Below, piece after piece: positions 15,488 through 23,978 of a stretch of 64,000 bases of DNA. Both the position numbers and the translations under genes were made by a program. The notes beneath the pieces are model-generated. The model made no database searches, had not been told where the DNA came from, and saw only the letters and a list, made by a program, of their open reading frames with translations. How positions within the stretch are numbered: the stretch's first letter is position 1; each line of letters starts with the position of its first letter. The stretch is taken from contig NZ_JALNMJ010000016.1 of assembly GCF_023156505.1 (NCBI RefSeq), positions 1 through 64,000 on the forward strand. Direction: 5' to 3'. Source of the stretch: Roseibium sediminicola. Lineage in GTDB: Bacteria; Pseudomonadota; Alphaproteobacteria; Rhizobiales; Stappiaceae.

Positions 15488-16018
15488 TCAGAGCTTGTCG
15501 ACCTGACCGAATTCCAGTTCCACCGGCGTCGCACGGCCAAAGATTGACACGGCCACCTTGAGACGCGCGCGCTCGTCGTCGACTTCCTCGACAAGGCCGG
15601 AGAAGGACGCGAACGGCCCATCGGACACCCGCACCTGCTCGCCAACCTCGAAGCTCACCGACGGCTTCGGCCGGTCCACGCCTTCCTGCACCTGATTGAT
15701 GATGCGCATGGCTTCTTTTTCCGGGATCGGCATCGGCTTTTGATCCGCGCCCAGGAACCCGGTGACTTTCGGCGTGTCCTTGATCAGGTGAAACGCCTCA
15801 TTGGTCATATCCATCTTCACCAGGACATAGCCCGGGAAGAACTTGCGCTCGGCATCGACCTTGCGGCCACGGCGCACTTCAACGACCTTTTCCATCGGAA
15901 CGAGAATTTCCTCGAACAGATCGGACAAGCCTTTCTGCTCGGCCTTTTCGCGGATGGACTCGGCGACCTTCTTCTCGAAATTGGAATAGGCGTGCACAAT
16001 GTACCAGCGCTTGGCCAT
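15488..16018 (-). CDS. nusG: Transcription termination/antitermination protein NusG
   Basis: NusG binds RNA polymerase, suppresses pausing and links it to Rho or the ribosome. The 176-aa protein starts [18 protein letters not shown] (the NGN domain) and has the C-terminal KOW domain with [20 protein letters not shown]. The length fits the family. It follows secE by 54 bases. Confidence 0.98.
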   Translation of the reverse strand: MAKRWYIVHAYSNFEKKVAESIREKAEQKGLSDLFEEILVPMEKVVEVRRGRKVDAERKFFPGYVLVKMDMTNEAFHLIKDTPKVTGFLGADQKPMPIPEKEAMRIINQVQEGVDRPKPSVSFEVGEQVRVSDGPFASFSGLVEEVDDERARLKVAVSIFGRATPVELEFGQVDKL

Positions 16019-16072
16019 GGATTTCAGTTCCGCTTCTTGTTCTTTGTCTTCAAACCGGACGGCGGCGAATGC

Positions 16073-16270
16073 CTAGCCGCCGACACCCAACAGATATCCG
16101 ATCCCGAGGCCCATCAGCTGGTCCGCCACGAGAAAAAAGATCGAGGCGATCAGCACCATGACAAACACCATGACGGTGGTCACCGCGGTTTCCTTGCGCG
16201 TCGGCCACGTCACCTTGGACGTTTCAGCGCGCACTTCCTGGATGAATTTAAAGGGATTGGTCTTTGCCAT
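16073..16270 (-). CDS. secE: Preprotein translocase subunit SecE
   Basis: SecE clamps SecY in the inner-membrane translocon. The 65-aa single-span form has an amphipathic N-terminal helix, the conserved KVTWPTRKET, and one membrane segment around VMVFVMVLIASIFFLVA. This short one-helix type is normal outside enteric bacteria. It lies between tRNA-Trp and nusG. Confidence 0.97.
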   Translation of the reverse strand: MAKTNPFKFIQEVRAETSKVTWPTRKETAVTTVMVFVMVLIASIFFLVADQLMGLGIGYLLGVGG

Positions 16271-16374
16271 TCCGATTCCGGTCTTCTAAATACGAGCGGG
16301 CGCGCGAAAATTCTTCGCGCGCCTCACTCGAGGAAACTCTTTAAGCCCTCGAGGCAGATTAATCAAGAGCAAAA

Positions 16375-16450
16375 TGGCAGGGGCAGCAGGGTTCGAACCC
16401 GCGACCTACGGTTTTGGAGACCGTCGCTCTACCAGCTGAGCTATACCCCT
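16375..16450 (-). tRNA. tRNA-Trp (anticodon CCA)
   Basis: A 76-base cloverleaf on the minus strand. The acceptor AGGGGTA pairs with TGCCCCT, with a G discriminator and an encoded 3' CCA. The D arm is GCTCAGCTGGTAGAGC, the anticodon loop CTCCAAA, and the T arm GCGGGTTCGAACCCTGC. It lies between tuf and secE, its usual place in this cluster. Confidence 0.98.
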
Positions 16451-16524
16451 TCAAGAGACCCGCGTCAGCGGGTCGGCTCCTGATACCCCCATAAGCCGCA
16501 CATCGCAAGACTTAAGAGGTGGGA

Positions 16525-16546
16525 CTGCCGAGCACAAGCCCGGCAG
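16525..16546 (-). terminator. Hairpin after tuf
   Basis: A 9-bp stem (one G-U pair on the RNA strand) with loop TTGT starts 12 bases after the tuf stop. The downstream sequence is C/U mixed, not a clear U tract. It may act as a partial terminator or a processing signal ahead of tRNA-Trp. Confidence 0.5.
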
Positions 16547-16558
16547 CCCGAAATCATC

Positions 16559-17749
16559 TTATTCGATGATGGATGCGACGACGCCGGCGCCGACGGTACG
16601 GCCACCTTCGCGGATCGCGAAGCGCAGGCCTTCTTCCATGGCGATCGGCACGATCAGTTCAACGTCAACAGAGACGTTGTCGCCCGGCATCACCATTTCC
16701 GTGCCTTCCGGCAGGGACACCACACCGGTCACGTCCGTGGTGCGGAAGTAGAACTGCGGGCGGTAGTTGGTGAAGAACGGGGTGTGACGGCCACCTTCTT
16801 CCTTGGTGAGGATGTAAGCCTCTGCCTTGAACTTCGTGTGCGGGGTCACAGAACCCGGCTTACACAGAACCTGGCCACGCTCAACTTCTTCACGGCCGAC
16901 GCCGCGGATCAGGGCGCCGATGTTGTCGCCGGCTTCACCGCTGTCCAGCAGCTTGCGGAACATTTCAACGCCGGTCACGGTCGTCTTGGTGGTGTCCTTG
17001 ATGCCGACGATTTCGACTTCTTCACCAACCTTCACGATGCCACGCTCGACACGGCCGGTCACGACGGTGCCGCGGCCGGAAATCGAGAACACGTCTTCGA
17101 TCGGCATCAGGAACGGCAGGTCCTTCGGACGCTCCGGGGTCGGGATGTAGGCGTCGACCTGAGCCATCAGCTCGCGGATCGCGTCACGGCCGATGGCCGG
17201 ATCGCGGTTCTCGACGGCGGCCAGAGCCGAACCCTTGACGATCGGAATGTCGTCGCCCGGGAATTCGTAGGAAGACAGCAGCTCGCGGATTTCCATTTCG
17301 ACCAGCTCGAGCAGCTCCTCATCGTCGACCTGGTCGACTTTGTTCATGAAGACAACCAGAGCCGGAACGCCAACCTGGCGGGCCAGCAGGATGTGCTCGC
17401 GGGTCTGCGGCATCGGGCCGTCAGCTGCGGAACAGACCAGGATCGCGCCGTCCATCTGGGCAGCACCGGTGATCATGTTCTTCACGTAGTCGGCGTGGCC
17501 AGGGCAGTCGACGTGAGCGTAGTGACGGTTTTCCGTCTCGTACTCAACGTGTGCCGTGGAGATGGTGATGCCGCGTGCCTTTTCTTCCGGCGCGCCGTCG
17601 ATCTCATCATAAGCCTTCGCCGTAGCACCGCCGGTTTCGGCCAGCGTCATGGTGATTGCAGCGGTCAGCGTGGTCTTGCCGTGGTCAACGTGGCCAATCG
17701 TGCCAATGTTAACGTGCGGCTTCGTGCGCTCAAATTTTTCCTTCGCCAT
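16559..17749 (-). CDS. tuf: Elongation factor Tu, complete copy
   Basis: The full 396-aa EF-Tu delivers aminoacyl-tRNA to the ribosome. G1 is GHVDHGKT at residues 19-26, followed by [23 protein letters not shown] and NKVDQ. The C-terminal domains end [13 protein letters not shown]. It is transcribed after tRNA-Tyr and tRNA-Gly, the same tRNA-tufB arrangement as in enteric bacteria. Its first 131 bases match the copy at the window start except for one silent base. Confidence 0.98.
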   Translation of the reverse strand: MAKEKFERTKPHVNIGTIGHVDHGKTTLTAAITMTLAETGGATAKAYDEIDGAPEEKARGITISTAHVEYETENRHYAHVDCPGHADYVKNMITGAAQMDGAILVCSAADGPMPQTREHILLARQVGVPALVVFMNKVDQVDDEELLELVEMEIRELLSSYEFPGDDIPIVKGSALAAVENRDPAIGRDAIRELMAQVDAYIPTPERPKDLPFLMPIEDVFSISGRGTVVTGRVERGIVKVGEEVEIVGIKDTTKTTVTGVEMFRKLLDSGEAGDNIGALIRGVGREEVERGQVLCKPGSVTPHTKFKAEAYILTKEEGGRHTPFFTNYRPQFYFRTTDVTGVVSLPEGTEMVMPGDNVSVDVELIVPIAMEEGLRFAIREGGRTVGAGVVASIIE

Positions 17750-17916
17750 CGGCGTCGCTCTCTATCCAATACTCAGTTCGGTCGATACGGGTCGAGGCGG
17801 GCCGCAATCCGGCGTCTTGGACAGATCCGCGAACGACGAACTACTTCCCGTAGAACTTTTCAGGATTTCCGGGCGAAAGAGCCTTCCGTTCCGGACACTC
17901 CGATCAGCACCCATGA

Positions 17917-17990
17917 TGGAGCGGGTGAAGGGAATCGAACCCTCGTCGTCAGCTTGGAAGGCTGCTGCTCTACCATTGAGCTACACCCGC
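17917..17990 (-). tRNA. tRNA-Gly (anticodon TCC)
   Basis: A 74-base minus-strand cloverleaf. The acceptor GCGGGTG pairs with CACCCGC, with a T discriminator and an encoded CCA. The D arm has GCTCAATGGTAGAGC, the anticodon loop CTTCCAA gives TCC, and the T arm has GGGTTCGATTCCC. It lies 22 bases downstream of tRNA-Tyr and 167 bases upstream of the tuf start. Confidence 0.98.
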
Positions 17991-18012
17991 ACAACGAGAG
18001 AACCAGGAACGA

Positions 18013-18097
18013 TGGTGGAGGAGGTTGGATTCGAACCAACGTAGGCATAGCCAACGGATTTACAGTCCGTCCCCTTTAGCCACTCGGGCACTCCTCC
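18013..18097 (-). tRNA. tRNA-Tyr (anticodon GTA)
   Basis: An 85-base class II tRNA on the minus strand with a long variable arm. The acceptor GGAGGAG pairs with CTCCTCC, with an A discriminator and an encoded CCA. The anticodon loop CTGTAAA gives GTA, and the T arm is TTGGTTCGAATCCAA. It is the first RNA of the tRNA-tuf transcript. Confidence 0.98.
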
Positions 18098-18181
18098 ATC
18101 TCGTCCTGCTTCACGCCGAAGCGATCAGGATGGCTTAACCGGAGAGCCCGCCCGGAAGGGGCGAGCAATCCCGTGGCGCGT

Positions 18182-18210
18182 GTTATGCAGATGCGGACCT
18201 GCCCTGTCAA
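18182..18210 (-). promoter_or_regulatory. Promoter for the tRNA-Tyr/tRNA-Gly/tuf transcript
   Basis: On the minus strand TTGACA (18205-18210) stands 17 bases from CATAAC (18182-18187). A GC-rich stretch follows the -10, of the kind seen at stringently controlled stable-RNA promoters. Transcription would start near 18175, about 78 bases before mature tRNA-Tyr. The rest of the 18098-18480 spacer shows no gene. Confidence 0.65.
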
Positions 18211-18481
18211 CGCCGATTTTGCAAAGAAATGAACAAAATCAGCAAGGCGCTCGAAACACCCGCTCCGAACGCTTCCGATTGCACCGGGCAACCTCGAGAT
18301 CAGACTGCCCTCATTAACCGTCGATGTCACGGTTTCCCTACGTTCTCCGCAAATTCCCGTCGCCAACGCCCCAGCCTGTGGACAACTTCAAGGACCCAAC
18401 AGAGGAATAAGGGCCTTGCGCAAAGCCGCGGTGTTTTCCCTCAGCGCCGCACATTACAACGTGAATCCAACTCTCCTTCGC

Positions 18482-18515
18482 TTGCCGGGATTCTCTATTT
18501 GTTGTATCTACAACA
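18482..18515 (+). promoter_or_regulatory. marR promoter with a perfect inverted repeat overlapping the -10 box
   Basis: TTGCCG (18482-18487) and TATCTA (18505-18510) form a -35/-10 pair with a 17-base spacer. TGTTGTA (18500-18506) and TACAACA (18509-18515) form a perfect 7-bp inverted repeat with a 2-base centre covering the -10. MarR-family operators are typically short TTGT/ACAA palindromes, so autorepression is likely. The predicted start of transcription coincides with the ATG at 18517. Confidence 0.65.
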
Positions 18516-18516
18516 C

Positions 18517-19038
18517 ATGACATCCGAACTCGACGACATCGACTTTCTGCATATGGGGCGAACGTGCCTTGGCCACGCGGCCCGGCGCACCGCCAATCTG
18601 CTGACCCGACATTATAACCGGCACATGGCCGCGCTTGGGCTGGAACTGACCCAGGCCCAGTTGCTCGCCGCCATTGCCGACGGCTCCGCCGCTTCAGCGG
18701 CCGAGATTGCCCGCTTCCTCGGCATCGACCGTTCCACCCTCGCCCGCAACCTGAAACCGCTTGAGGCCGCCGGCCTGATCGCGCGCCGGCAGGTCGGCGG
18801 CCGCACGGTCCTGCCCGTGCTCACGCCCGAGGGCGAGGAAAAGGTCGTCGAGATCCACAAGACCTGGCTGAAAGCGCAAGGAGAAGTCAGTGCCCTGCTC
18901 GGCCCCGACGGCGCCGACGCGGTCCGCGCCCACATGTCCGCCCTGCGCAAGGCCGTGCATATTCTGGAGGACAGTGCTCCTGAAAACCGCGCCCCGGAAA
19001 TCGCGGCGGGCGTCCCCCCATCCAAAACCAATTCCTGA
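18517..19038 (+). CDS. MarR-family transcriptional regulator
   Basis: A 173-aa winged-helix regulator. The HTH region runs LTQAQLLAAIADGSAASAAE to IDRSTLARNLKPLEAAGLI, followed by a wing with GGRTVLPVLTPEGEE. The open frame extends upstream to 18229, but that stretch lacks family sequence. The ATG at 18517 is chosen because homology starts at once and a promoter ends just before it. There is no Shine-Dalgarno, so the mRNA may be leaderless. A thioesterase gene follows after 30 bases and may be co-regulated. Confidence 0.9.
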   Translation: MTSELDDIDFLHMGRTCLGHAARRTANLLTRHYNRHMAALGLELTQAQLLAAIADGSAASAAEIARFLGIDRSTLARNLKPLEAAGLIARRQVGGRTVLPVLTPEGEEKVVEIHKTWLKAQGEVSALLGPDGADAVRAHMSALRKAVHILEDSAPENRAPEIAAGVPPSKTNS

Positions 19039-19068
19039 AACACCCACCCTCTTAAAGGGACCATTGTT

Positions 19069-19572
19069 ATGAGCGACACCGACACGATCAACCTGGACGG
19101 CAAGACCCACACGCTGGGAGCCCTGCCGAAAAAGGCCTTTCACGAGATGACCGGCCTCGATATTTTCGAGCGCATGATGGCCGGCGAATTGCCTGCGCCG
19201 CCGATCATGGTGCATTCCAATATTCGCATGAAGGAATTTTCCGATGGCCGGGCGGTCTTCACCGGCCAGCCGGCCAAGGAATTCCTCAACCCGCTCGGCA
19301 CGGTCCATGGCGGCTGGATCTCCACCCTGATCGACACGGCCCTGTCCTGCGCGGTCCATACGACCCTGAAACCGGGTGAGTTCTATACGACCACGTCGCT
19401 GACCGTGAACATGGTCCGCCCGCTGATGCCAACCAGCGGCGAGGTCATCTGCGAAGGCCGCATCGTCCACCGCGGCTCGCGCCTGGCGACCTCCGAGGGC
19501 GACCTGAAGGATTCAAACGGCAAGCTGATCGCGCATGGAACCGTCAGCTGCATGATCCTGAAGCCGTCCTGA
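19069..19572 (+). CDS. PaaI/YdiI-type hotdog thioesterase
   Basis: A 167-aa single-domain acyl-CoA thioesterase-like protein, probably hydrolysing aryl- or acyl-CoA thioesters in the cytoplasm. The hotdog signature is FLNPLGTVHGGWISTLIDTA around residues 71-90, where HGG and the following Asp form the usual active-site helix. YTTTSLTVNMVRPLMPTSG supplies the second strand pair. AAAGGGA lies upstream of the ATG. It follows the marR gene, suggesting MarR control. The substrate is unknown. Confidence 0.85.
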   Translation: MSDTDTINLDGKTHTLGALPKKAFHEMTGLDIFERMMAGELPAPPIMVHSNIRMKEFSDGRAVFTGQPAKEFLNPLGTVHGGWISTLIDTALSCAVHTTLKPGEFYTTTSLTVNMVRPLMPTSGEVICEGRIVHRGSRLATSEGDLKDSNGKLIAHGTVSCMILKPS

Positions 19573-19639
19573 GACCATATTTGTATCCAGACGCGGGCGA
19601 CCTCTTTTCCTTTTGCCGGAATACCGGTAGAGCTGCGGC

Positions 19640-20455
19640 ATGAGTGACGACAGAAAACCCTTCCGCGCCGGCGGCAAGCCCGGCTTTCGTGGCAACAAGA
19701 AATTTGCCGGCAAGCCGGCGCCGCGCCGGCCCGGCCTGCCGCCGGAAGGCCCGGTGCTGCTGTATGGCCTGCACACCGTGGAAGCGGCCTTTGCCAACAA
19801 GGACCGCAAGCGGCTGAAACTGTTTGCGACTGAAAACGCGTTGCGCCGCCTCGAAGAGCGCGGCGTCAAGATTGACGTGCCGGTCGAAAACATGATGCCG
19901 CGCGCGCTTGACCGCATGGTCACCAAGGACGCCGTGCACCAGGGCATGATCCTGGAAGCCGATCCCCTGCCCGCCTATGGCCCGGAGCATCTGAAAGGCG
20001 CCCGCCTCATTCTGGCGCTCGATCAGGTCACCGATCCGCACAATGTCGGCGCCATCCTGCGCTCCGCCGTCGCGCTCGATGCCGACGCGGTCGTCACCAC
20101 CGAGCGCCATGCGCCGGAAGAAGGTTCGGTGCTTGCCAAGTCCGCCTCTGGCGCGCTCGACATGATCAAGCATGTGCGGGTGAAGAACATGGGCCGCTTT
20201 GTTGCGGAGATGAAGGATCAGGGCTTTGGCTGCATCGCGCTCGACAGCGATGGGCCGGCGAGCCTGGAAGAGACGCCCTTTACGGAAAAGACCGTGCTGG
20301 TGCTCGGCTCGGAAGGCAAGGGCGTGCGCCAGGGCGTGCGCGAGGCCTGCGGGCTGACCGCAAGGCTCGACATGCCCGGCGAGATACGCTCCCTCAACGT
20401 TTCCAATGCCGCCGTGCTGTCGCTTTATGTGGCGCGGATGAAAATGGGGCTTTGA
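19640..20455 (+). CDS. rlmB: 23S rRNA 2'-O-ribose methyltransferase, SpoU/TrmH family (RlmB-like)
   Basis: A 271-aa SPOUT methyltransferase. After a basic, Gly/Pro-rich N-terminal tail (to residue about 35) comes the substrate-binding domain beginning LLYGLHTVEAAF. The three SpoU motifs follow: DPHNVGAILRSA, VLVLGSEGKGVR and LNVSNAAVLSLY, which build the trefoil knot and SAM site. RlmB methylates G2251 in the P loop of 23S rRNA; the exact target here is inferred from similarity. Confidence 0.9.
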   Translation: MSDDRKPFRAGGKPGFRGNKKFAGKPAPRRPGLPPEGPVLLYGLHTVEAAFANKDRKRLKLFATENALRRLEERGVKIDVPVENMMPRALDRMVTKDAVHQGMILEADPLPAYGPEHLKGARLILALDQVTDPHNVGAILRSAVALDADAVVTTERHAPEEGSVLAKSASGALDMIKHVRVKNMGRFVAEMKDQGFGCIALDSDGPASLEETPFTEKTVLVLGSEGKGVRQGVREACGLTARLDMPGEIRSLNVSNAAVLSLYVARMKMGL

Positions 20456-20473
20456 GGGACCGGAATAAGAGCT

Positions 20474-20745
20474 TCAAGACCGGTTCCAGCTTTGTCTCAG
20501 TTTCAAGACAGCAAACAACCCGGCCGCAAAAAACAATGAAGCTCCAAGGAAATTCCCATAAGGATCCGGCACAACTACAGAAACAAGCAGTGAGACTACA
20601 GCGCTGGCCAATACAATCGCCAGAAATCCAACAAAGCTGACGAATTCGGCAGATTGCTTTCATCCAATTTCTCGCCCTCCAATTTGTCCCTTCGTTGCGC
20701 AAGTTCCAATTTAGGTCCGATGTCGGCCCTGGACGCTAAACCATT
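20474..20745 (-). pseudogene. Frameshifted remnant of a small two-helix membrane protein gene
   Basis: On the minus strand, one frame (about 20745-20640) reads a charged stretch including KLELAQRRDKLEGEKLDESN. After a -1 shift the next frame (20659-20474, 62 codons) reads two strong hydrophobic helices separated by PDPYGN and ends LKLRQSWNRS. The hydrophobic frame has no ATG, GTG or TTG before its first helix, and the upstream frame ends soon after the junction. A single-base deletion in an original gene of roughly 80-90 codons explains both. No family is recognised. Confidence 0.4.
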
Positions 20746-20785
20746 GCATTGTTACTGAAGTCGCTTCACTTTTTCATACACTTCC

Positions 20786-21997
20786 TCAGCTAACAGCCGT
20801 GTCGCGAATATCACTCCTGAAAGATTCCGCGCGTGTCAAACACGGGGCCAGCAACAGGCTGAGGCCGACGGTCGGGGCCAGCACCATCAGCGCCGCGCGG
20901 ATCCCGAAGGCATCCGCCAGCGGCCCGATCAGGAGCGGGCCGATCAGAAACCCGAGCAGCGCCACGAAGGACAGCACGGCGACATTGGCGGCCGGGCTGC
21001 TGCCCGGCGCGGCGGAGGCCGCGGTCACGCCAAGCGGAAAGGCGAGCGCCGCACCGCAGCCCAGAATGCCGAGACCGGCAAGCGCCACCGGCACCGACGG
21101 CGCCAGCCAGATCAACAACAGGCCGGTGAGCCCGACCAGCGCCAGTCCCTGCCCAAGACGGCCCGAGTTCGTCACCTGACGCAGCCGGTCGCCGAGGAGC
21201 CGGGTCGAGGCCAGGCACAGCGAGAAAATCGAGATGCCGAGACCGGCAAGCCCGGGATGAGCGGCGAAGACATCGCGCAGGTAAACCGCGGCCCAGTCGG
21301 CAACCGCGCCTTCCACCAGCGTGGTGCCGAAGGTGAAGACACAGACCCCGAGCAGAAGGGGATGCGGCAAACTTGAGCCTCGCCCTCCCTCCGGTTTCAC
21401 GGGCGCCCCTTCCGGAACAGGCAACCGGAGGGTCGCGGGTAGAACCAGGGTCTGGACAAAGAGAGCGATGACGATCCCCGCGTGAAGCGGCTCCAATCCG
21501 AGGCCGGCAACCGCGGCTCCGATCAGCGTTCCGGACAGCAGGCCGAAACTCCAGCAGCCATGCGCCCGGCTCATGATCTTGTGGCGTGTGCGGGTCTCGT
21601 ATTCGTCCGCCAGGACATTGAAGCCGAGTTCCAACACCGACATGGAACATCCGACCAGCGCAAGCGCTCCCATCAGCCACCACTCGGACGGCGCCAGGAA
21701 CGGCAGCAGCATCGCCAGCAGAAAGAGCGGGTAGAACATCAGCGTGATCCGCCGTGCCCCGAGCCATGTGGCCAGCTTTCCGGCCACAAGCAACGTCGTC
21801 AGCGTGCCGGCCGGCAACCCGATCAGGGCCAGGGCCAGCGCGCTGTTGCTGAGGTCCAAAGCAGTCTGCACCCCCGGAATATGCGGCAACCAGGCTCCGA
21901 GGGCGATCGGCTGCAGATAAAAGATCAGGCAGATGCGTTGCGCTTCGGTCATTCGGGATGGATCCAGGGAGGCACGACAACGAACGCGCTCAGACAT
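20786..21997 (-). CDS. MFS transporter, substrate unknown
   Basis: A 403-aa major facilitator with about 12 hydrophobic segments. Family features include LIGLPAGTLTTLLVAGKLATW and ARRITL in the TM2-3 loop, and GCGAALAFPLG in the second half. The start is uncertain: ATG at 21997 is used here, ATG at 21952 (MTEAQRICLIFYLQP) begins closest to homology, and the open frame reaches 22060. None has a strong ribosome-binding site. It is a stand-alone gene convergent with rlmB; nothing nearby indicates the substrate. Confidence 0.75.
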   Translation of the reverse strand: MSERVRCRASLDPSRMTEAQRICLIFYLQPIALGAWLPHIPGVQTALDLSNSALALALIGLPAGTLTTLLVAGKLATWLGARRITLMFYPLFLLAMLLPFLAPSEWWLMGALALVGCSMSVLELGFNVLADEYETRTRHKIMSRAHGCWSFGLLSGTLIGAAVAGLGLEPLHAGIVIALFVQTLVLPATLRLPVPEGAPVKPEGGRGSSLPHPLLLGVCVFTFGTTLVEGAVADWAAVYLRDVFAAHPGLAGLGISIFSLCLASTRLLGDRLRQVTNSGRLGQGLALVGLTGLLLIWLAPSVPVALAGLGILGCGAALAFPLGVTAASAAPGSSPAANVAVLSFVALLGFLIGPLLIGPLADAFGIRAALMVLAPTVGLSLLLAPCLTRAESFRSDIRDTAVS

Positions 21998-22194
21998 CGG
22001 GAACAAATAAAATGAGGGGGTGGATCCGGAAAGGGATTGGCACTCCGGTTCCGTGAACACCCACTTGGAAGAATGTTGCGTTACTCTACTGACACGCTTT
22101 GTCTGACATTTTCAAGACCGGTTGGTGTCGCCGTCGCTGGGCACCGCCCTAGTGAAGTTGGAGTTTTGTACTCAGACAAGGCATTGCCCCTCCA

Positions 22195-22325
22195 TTGTCA
22201 TCCCGGCCGCAACGAAGCGGAGAGCCGGGACCCGATAAACCATGAAGGTCCATATTGCCGCGTCCCTCGCGACACGGCGTACTGGATCCCGGCCTTGCCG
22301 CTGGCGGGCCTAACCGGGATGACAA
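22195..22325. repeat. Intergenic palindromic element, type A, copy 1
   Basis: A 131-base element bounded by perfect 12-base inverted arms, TTGTCATCCCGG (22195-22206) and its complement (22314-22325). Internal shorter GC-rich pairings around GAGCCGGGACC resemble the second copy at 23548-23680. Elements with TCATCCCGG ends are widespread between genes in alphaproteobacteria. It lies between the MFS and YHYH genes, both on the minus strand. Nothing else is seen in the rest of this 355-base gap. Confidence 0.75.
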
Positions 22326-22352
22326 CTGAAGCGGTTTCCAGAAGATAGAAGT

Positions 22353-23468
22353 TCAACGCCCCATCGGCGGCGGCCCCTTGCGGCTCTGGGCCGGTCCCTC
22401 GTAAGGCGTGAAGGTTTTCAGGCCCGACACATCGAAGCCTCTGGGGCAGCCATCGGCGATCCTGTCGTAATATATCGCCCGGCCGCGAATAGCCCGGCTG
22501 CGGTCGGCCTCGAAGAACAGACCGTAACAGGCCTTGTTGCAATAAAAGAGCGCCCCTTCCTCCGCGCGGACCTTGCGGGTCCGGCCCTCGGTCAGAAGAA
22601 GCTGCTCGCCCTGAAGCACCCCGGTCATCACATGGCAGACATCGCCGCCATAGGCGCGTCGGCTCGAGTCCTCGATGGCAAAGCGGATCGGGATGCCGGT
22701 GATCTCCTTGCCCGTGCGGTCCTGCCGGTGAAACCAGCGGTCGCGGGCAAAATGCTGCGGCCGGCCGGAAAGGCAATTGAGAACGTCCCAGCTTGAGGTG
22801 GTTTTGACATTGTAGAAATACTGTCCCGAGGCGTCCTTCATGCCCCGGCACGGGTCGAGGTCTTTTTCGACCGCATTTTTCTTGTCGAACCAGCCAAGCG
22901 CCAGGATCGGAAACCCGTCCATGGCATAGCCGATCGGTTTCTTGTCCTGCTCCACCCAGTCCGGCCCCAGATCCTCGATCAGGCATTTGGGCGCGATGTG
23001 ATAGTGATAGTCGTCGCCGCGCCCGGCATGCCCGCCGCAGACATCGAGTTCTCCCGCCTCGAAGGCGCTCGGCCGCTTGCCCGTGTTCCGGTCGGCCGGG
23101 CCCTGCGTGCTCGGATCGAAGATCGGCACGCCGTTGACGGCAACGCCGACCGGCCCCGCATCGGTGCGGGTCGGCCGTCCGGCCAGCTCCGGTTTCAACA
23201 GGATCTCGAACTCGTAATTGTGCAGGGCCGGGAACTGCTGATTGGTCGCCGTGATGCCGCGCATCATCGGGTCCTTCGGATCCGGCAGGCCATGGGAGAA
23301 AAACCGTGCCCGGCCGCGCTCGCAGGAGACCTTGGCAACCTCGTCCGTGTAACAGGCCTGATCGCATGTGCAGACGGTGATGTCATGGGCATGGGCCGCC
23401 AGGAGCCCTCCCCCGAAAACCGCAGCCAGCAATGCTGCTAGCCCGGCCAATCTGATAATGCGCATCAC
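22353..23468 (-). CDS. YHYH-domain secreted protein
   Basis: A 371-aa protein with a cleavable signal peptide (residues 1 to about 27, ending LLAAHAHD). The central region carries the YHYH-domain hallmarks: GVAVNGVPIFDP, DVCGGHAGRGDDYHYHIAP and IGYAMDGFPILA. Many cysteines (for example CTCDQACYTDE) suggest disulfides in the periplasm or outside the cell. YHYH proteins have no firmly established function. No operon partner is apparent. Confidence 0.8.
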   Translation of the reverse strand: MMRIIRLAGLAALLAAVFGGGLLAAHAHDITVCTCDQACYTDEVAKVSCERGRARFFSHGLPDPKDPMMRGITATNQQFPALHNYEFEILLKPELAGRPTRTDAGPVGVAVNGVPIFDPSTQGPADRNTGKRPSAFEAGELDVCGGHAGRGDDYHYHIAPKCLIEDLGPDWVEQDKKPIGYAMDGFPILALGWFDKKNAVEKDLDPCRGMKDASGQYFYNVKTTSSWDVLNCLSGRPQHFARDRWFHRQDRTGKEITGIPIRFAIEDSSRRAYGGDVCHVMTGVLQGEQLLLTEGRTRKVRAEEGALFYCNKACYGLFFEADRSRAIRGRAIYYDRIADGCPRGFDVSGLKTFTPYEGPAQSRKGPPPMGR

Positions 23469-23547
23469 CCATCCTCCTCAGGTCCTCCCGGCTTACCATG
23501 TCTTCGAGAGTGAGAGGACCCTTTCGGAAGGAAACACAACCCCAAAT

Positions 23548-23680
23548 GCGTCCTCCCGGACGCAGCGCAGCGGAGATCCGGGATCGGAGAGCCAAGGCCC
23601 GTCGGTTTTGCCTTTCAAACGACCACGAAAGTTCGGAACTCCCCGGTCCCGGCTCGCGCTGCGCTTGGCCGGGAAGACGC
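23548..23680. repeat. Intergenic palindromic element, type A, copy 2
   Basis: GCGTCCTCCCGG (23548-23559) pairs with CCGGGAAGACGC (23669-23680), 11 of 12 positions. An inner segment GCAGCGCAGCGGAGATCCGGG resembles the inside of the first element. It fills most of the 371-base gap before tRNA-Thr, which otherwise shows no gene. It is more degenerate than copy 1. Confidence 0.55.
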
Positions 23681-23839
23681 GTTTGAGGTTTGCCCCATCA
23701 CTGGTCCGCGATTATCCACAGCGGCCAGGCCGTTTAGATCGAAGATTGAAGGGTTTAGGGGATTTTCCGGAATCGGATCCTAAAAAATGAAAACCGGGCA
23801 TGGACAAGCGCGCCCAATCTGGTAGAAGCCATTCCCGGC

Positions 23840-23915
23840 GCCGGTATAGCTCAGCTGGTAGAGCACGTGATTTGTAATCTCGGGGTCGCGGGTTCGAATC
23901 CTGCTGCCGGCACCA
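23840..23915 (+). tRNA. tRNA-Thr (anticodon TGT)
   Basis: A 76-base plus-strand cloverleaf. The acceptor GCCGGTA pairs with TGCCGGC, with an A discriminator and an encoded CCA. The D arm is GCTCAGCTGGTAGAGC, the anticodon loop TTTGTAA gives TGT, and the T arm is GCGGGTTCGAATCCTGC. It stands alone, 5.7 kb from the Tyr/Gly pair. Confidence 0.98.
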
Positions 23916-23978
23916 GTTTTCCCCACATACATTCCGATCGTTCGGGCCTGCCGAAAGCCCACCCGCCAGAAGGGCCGG

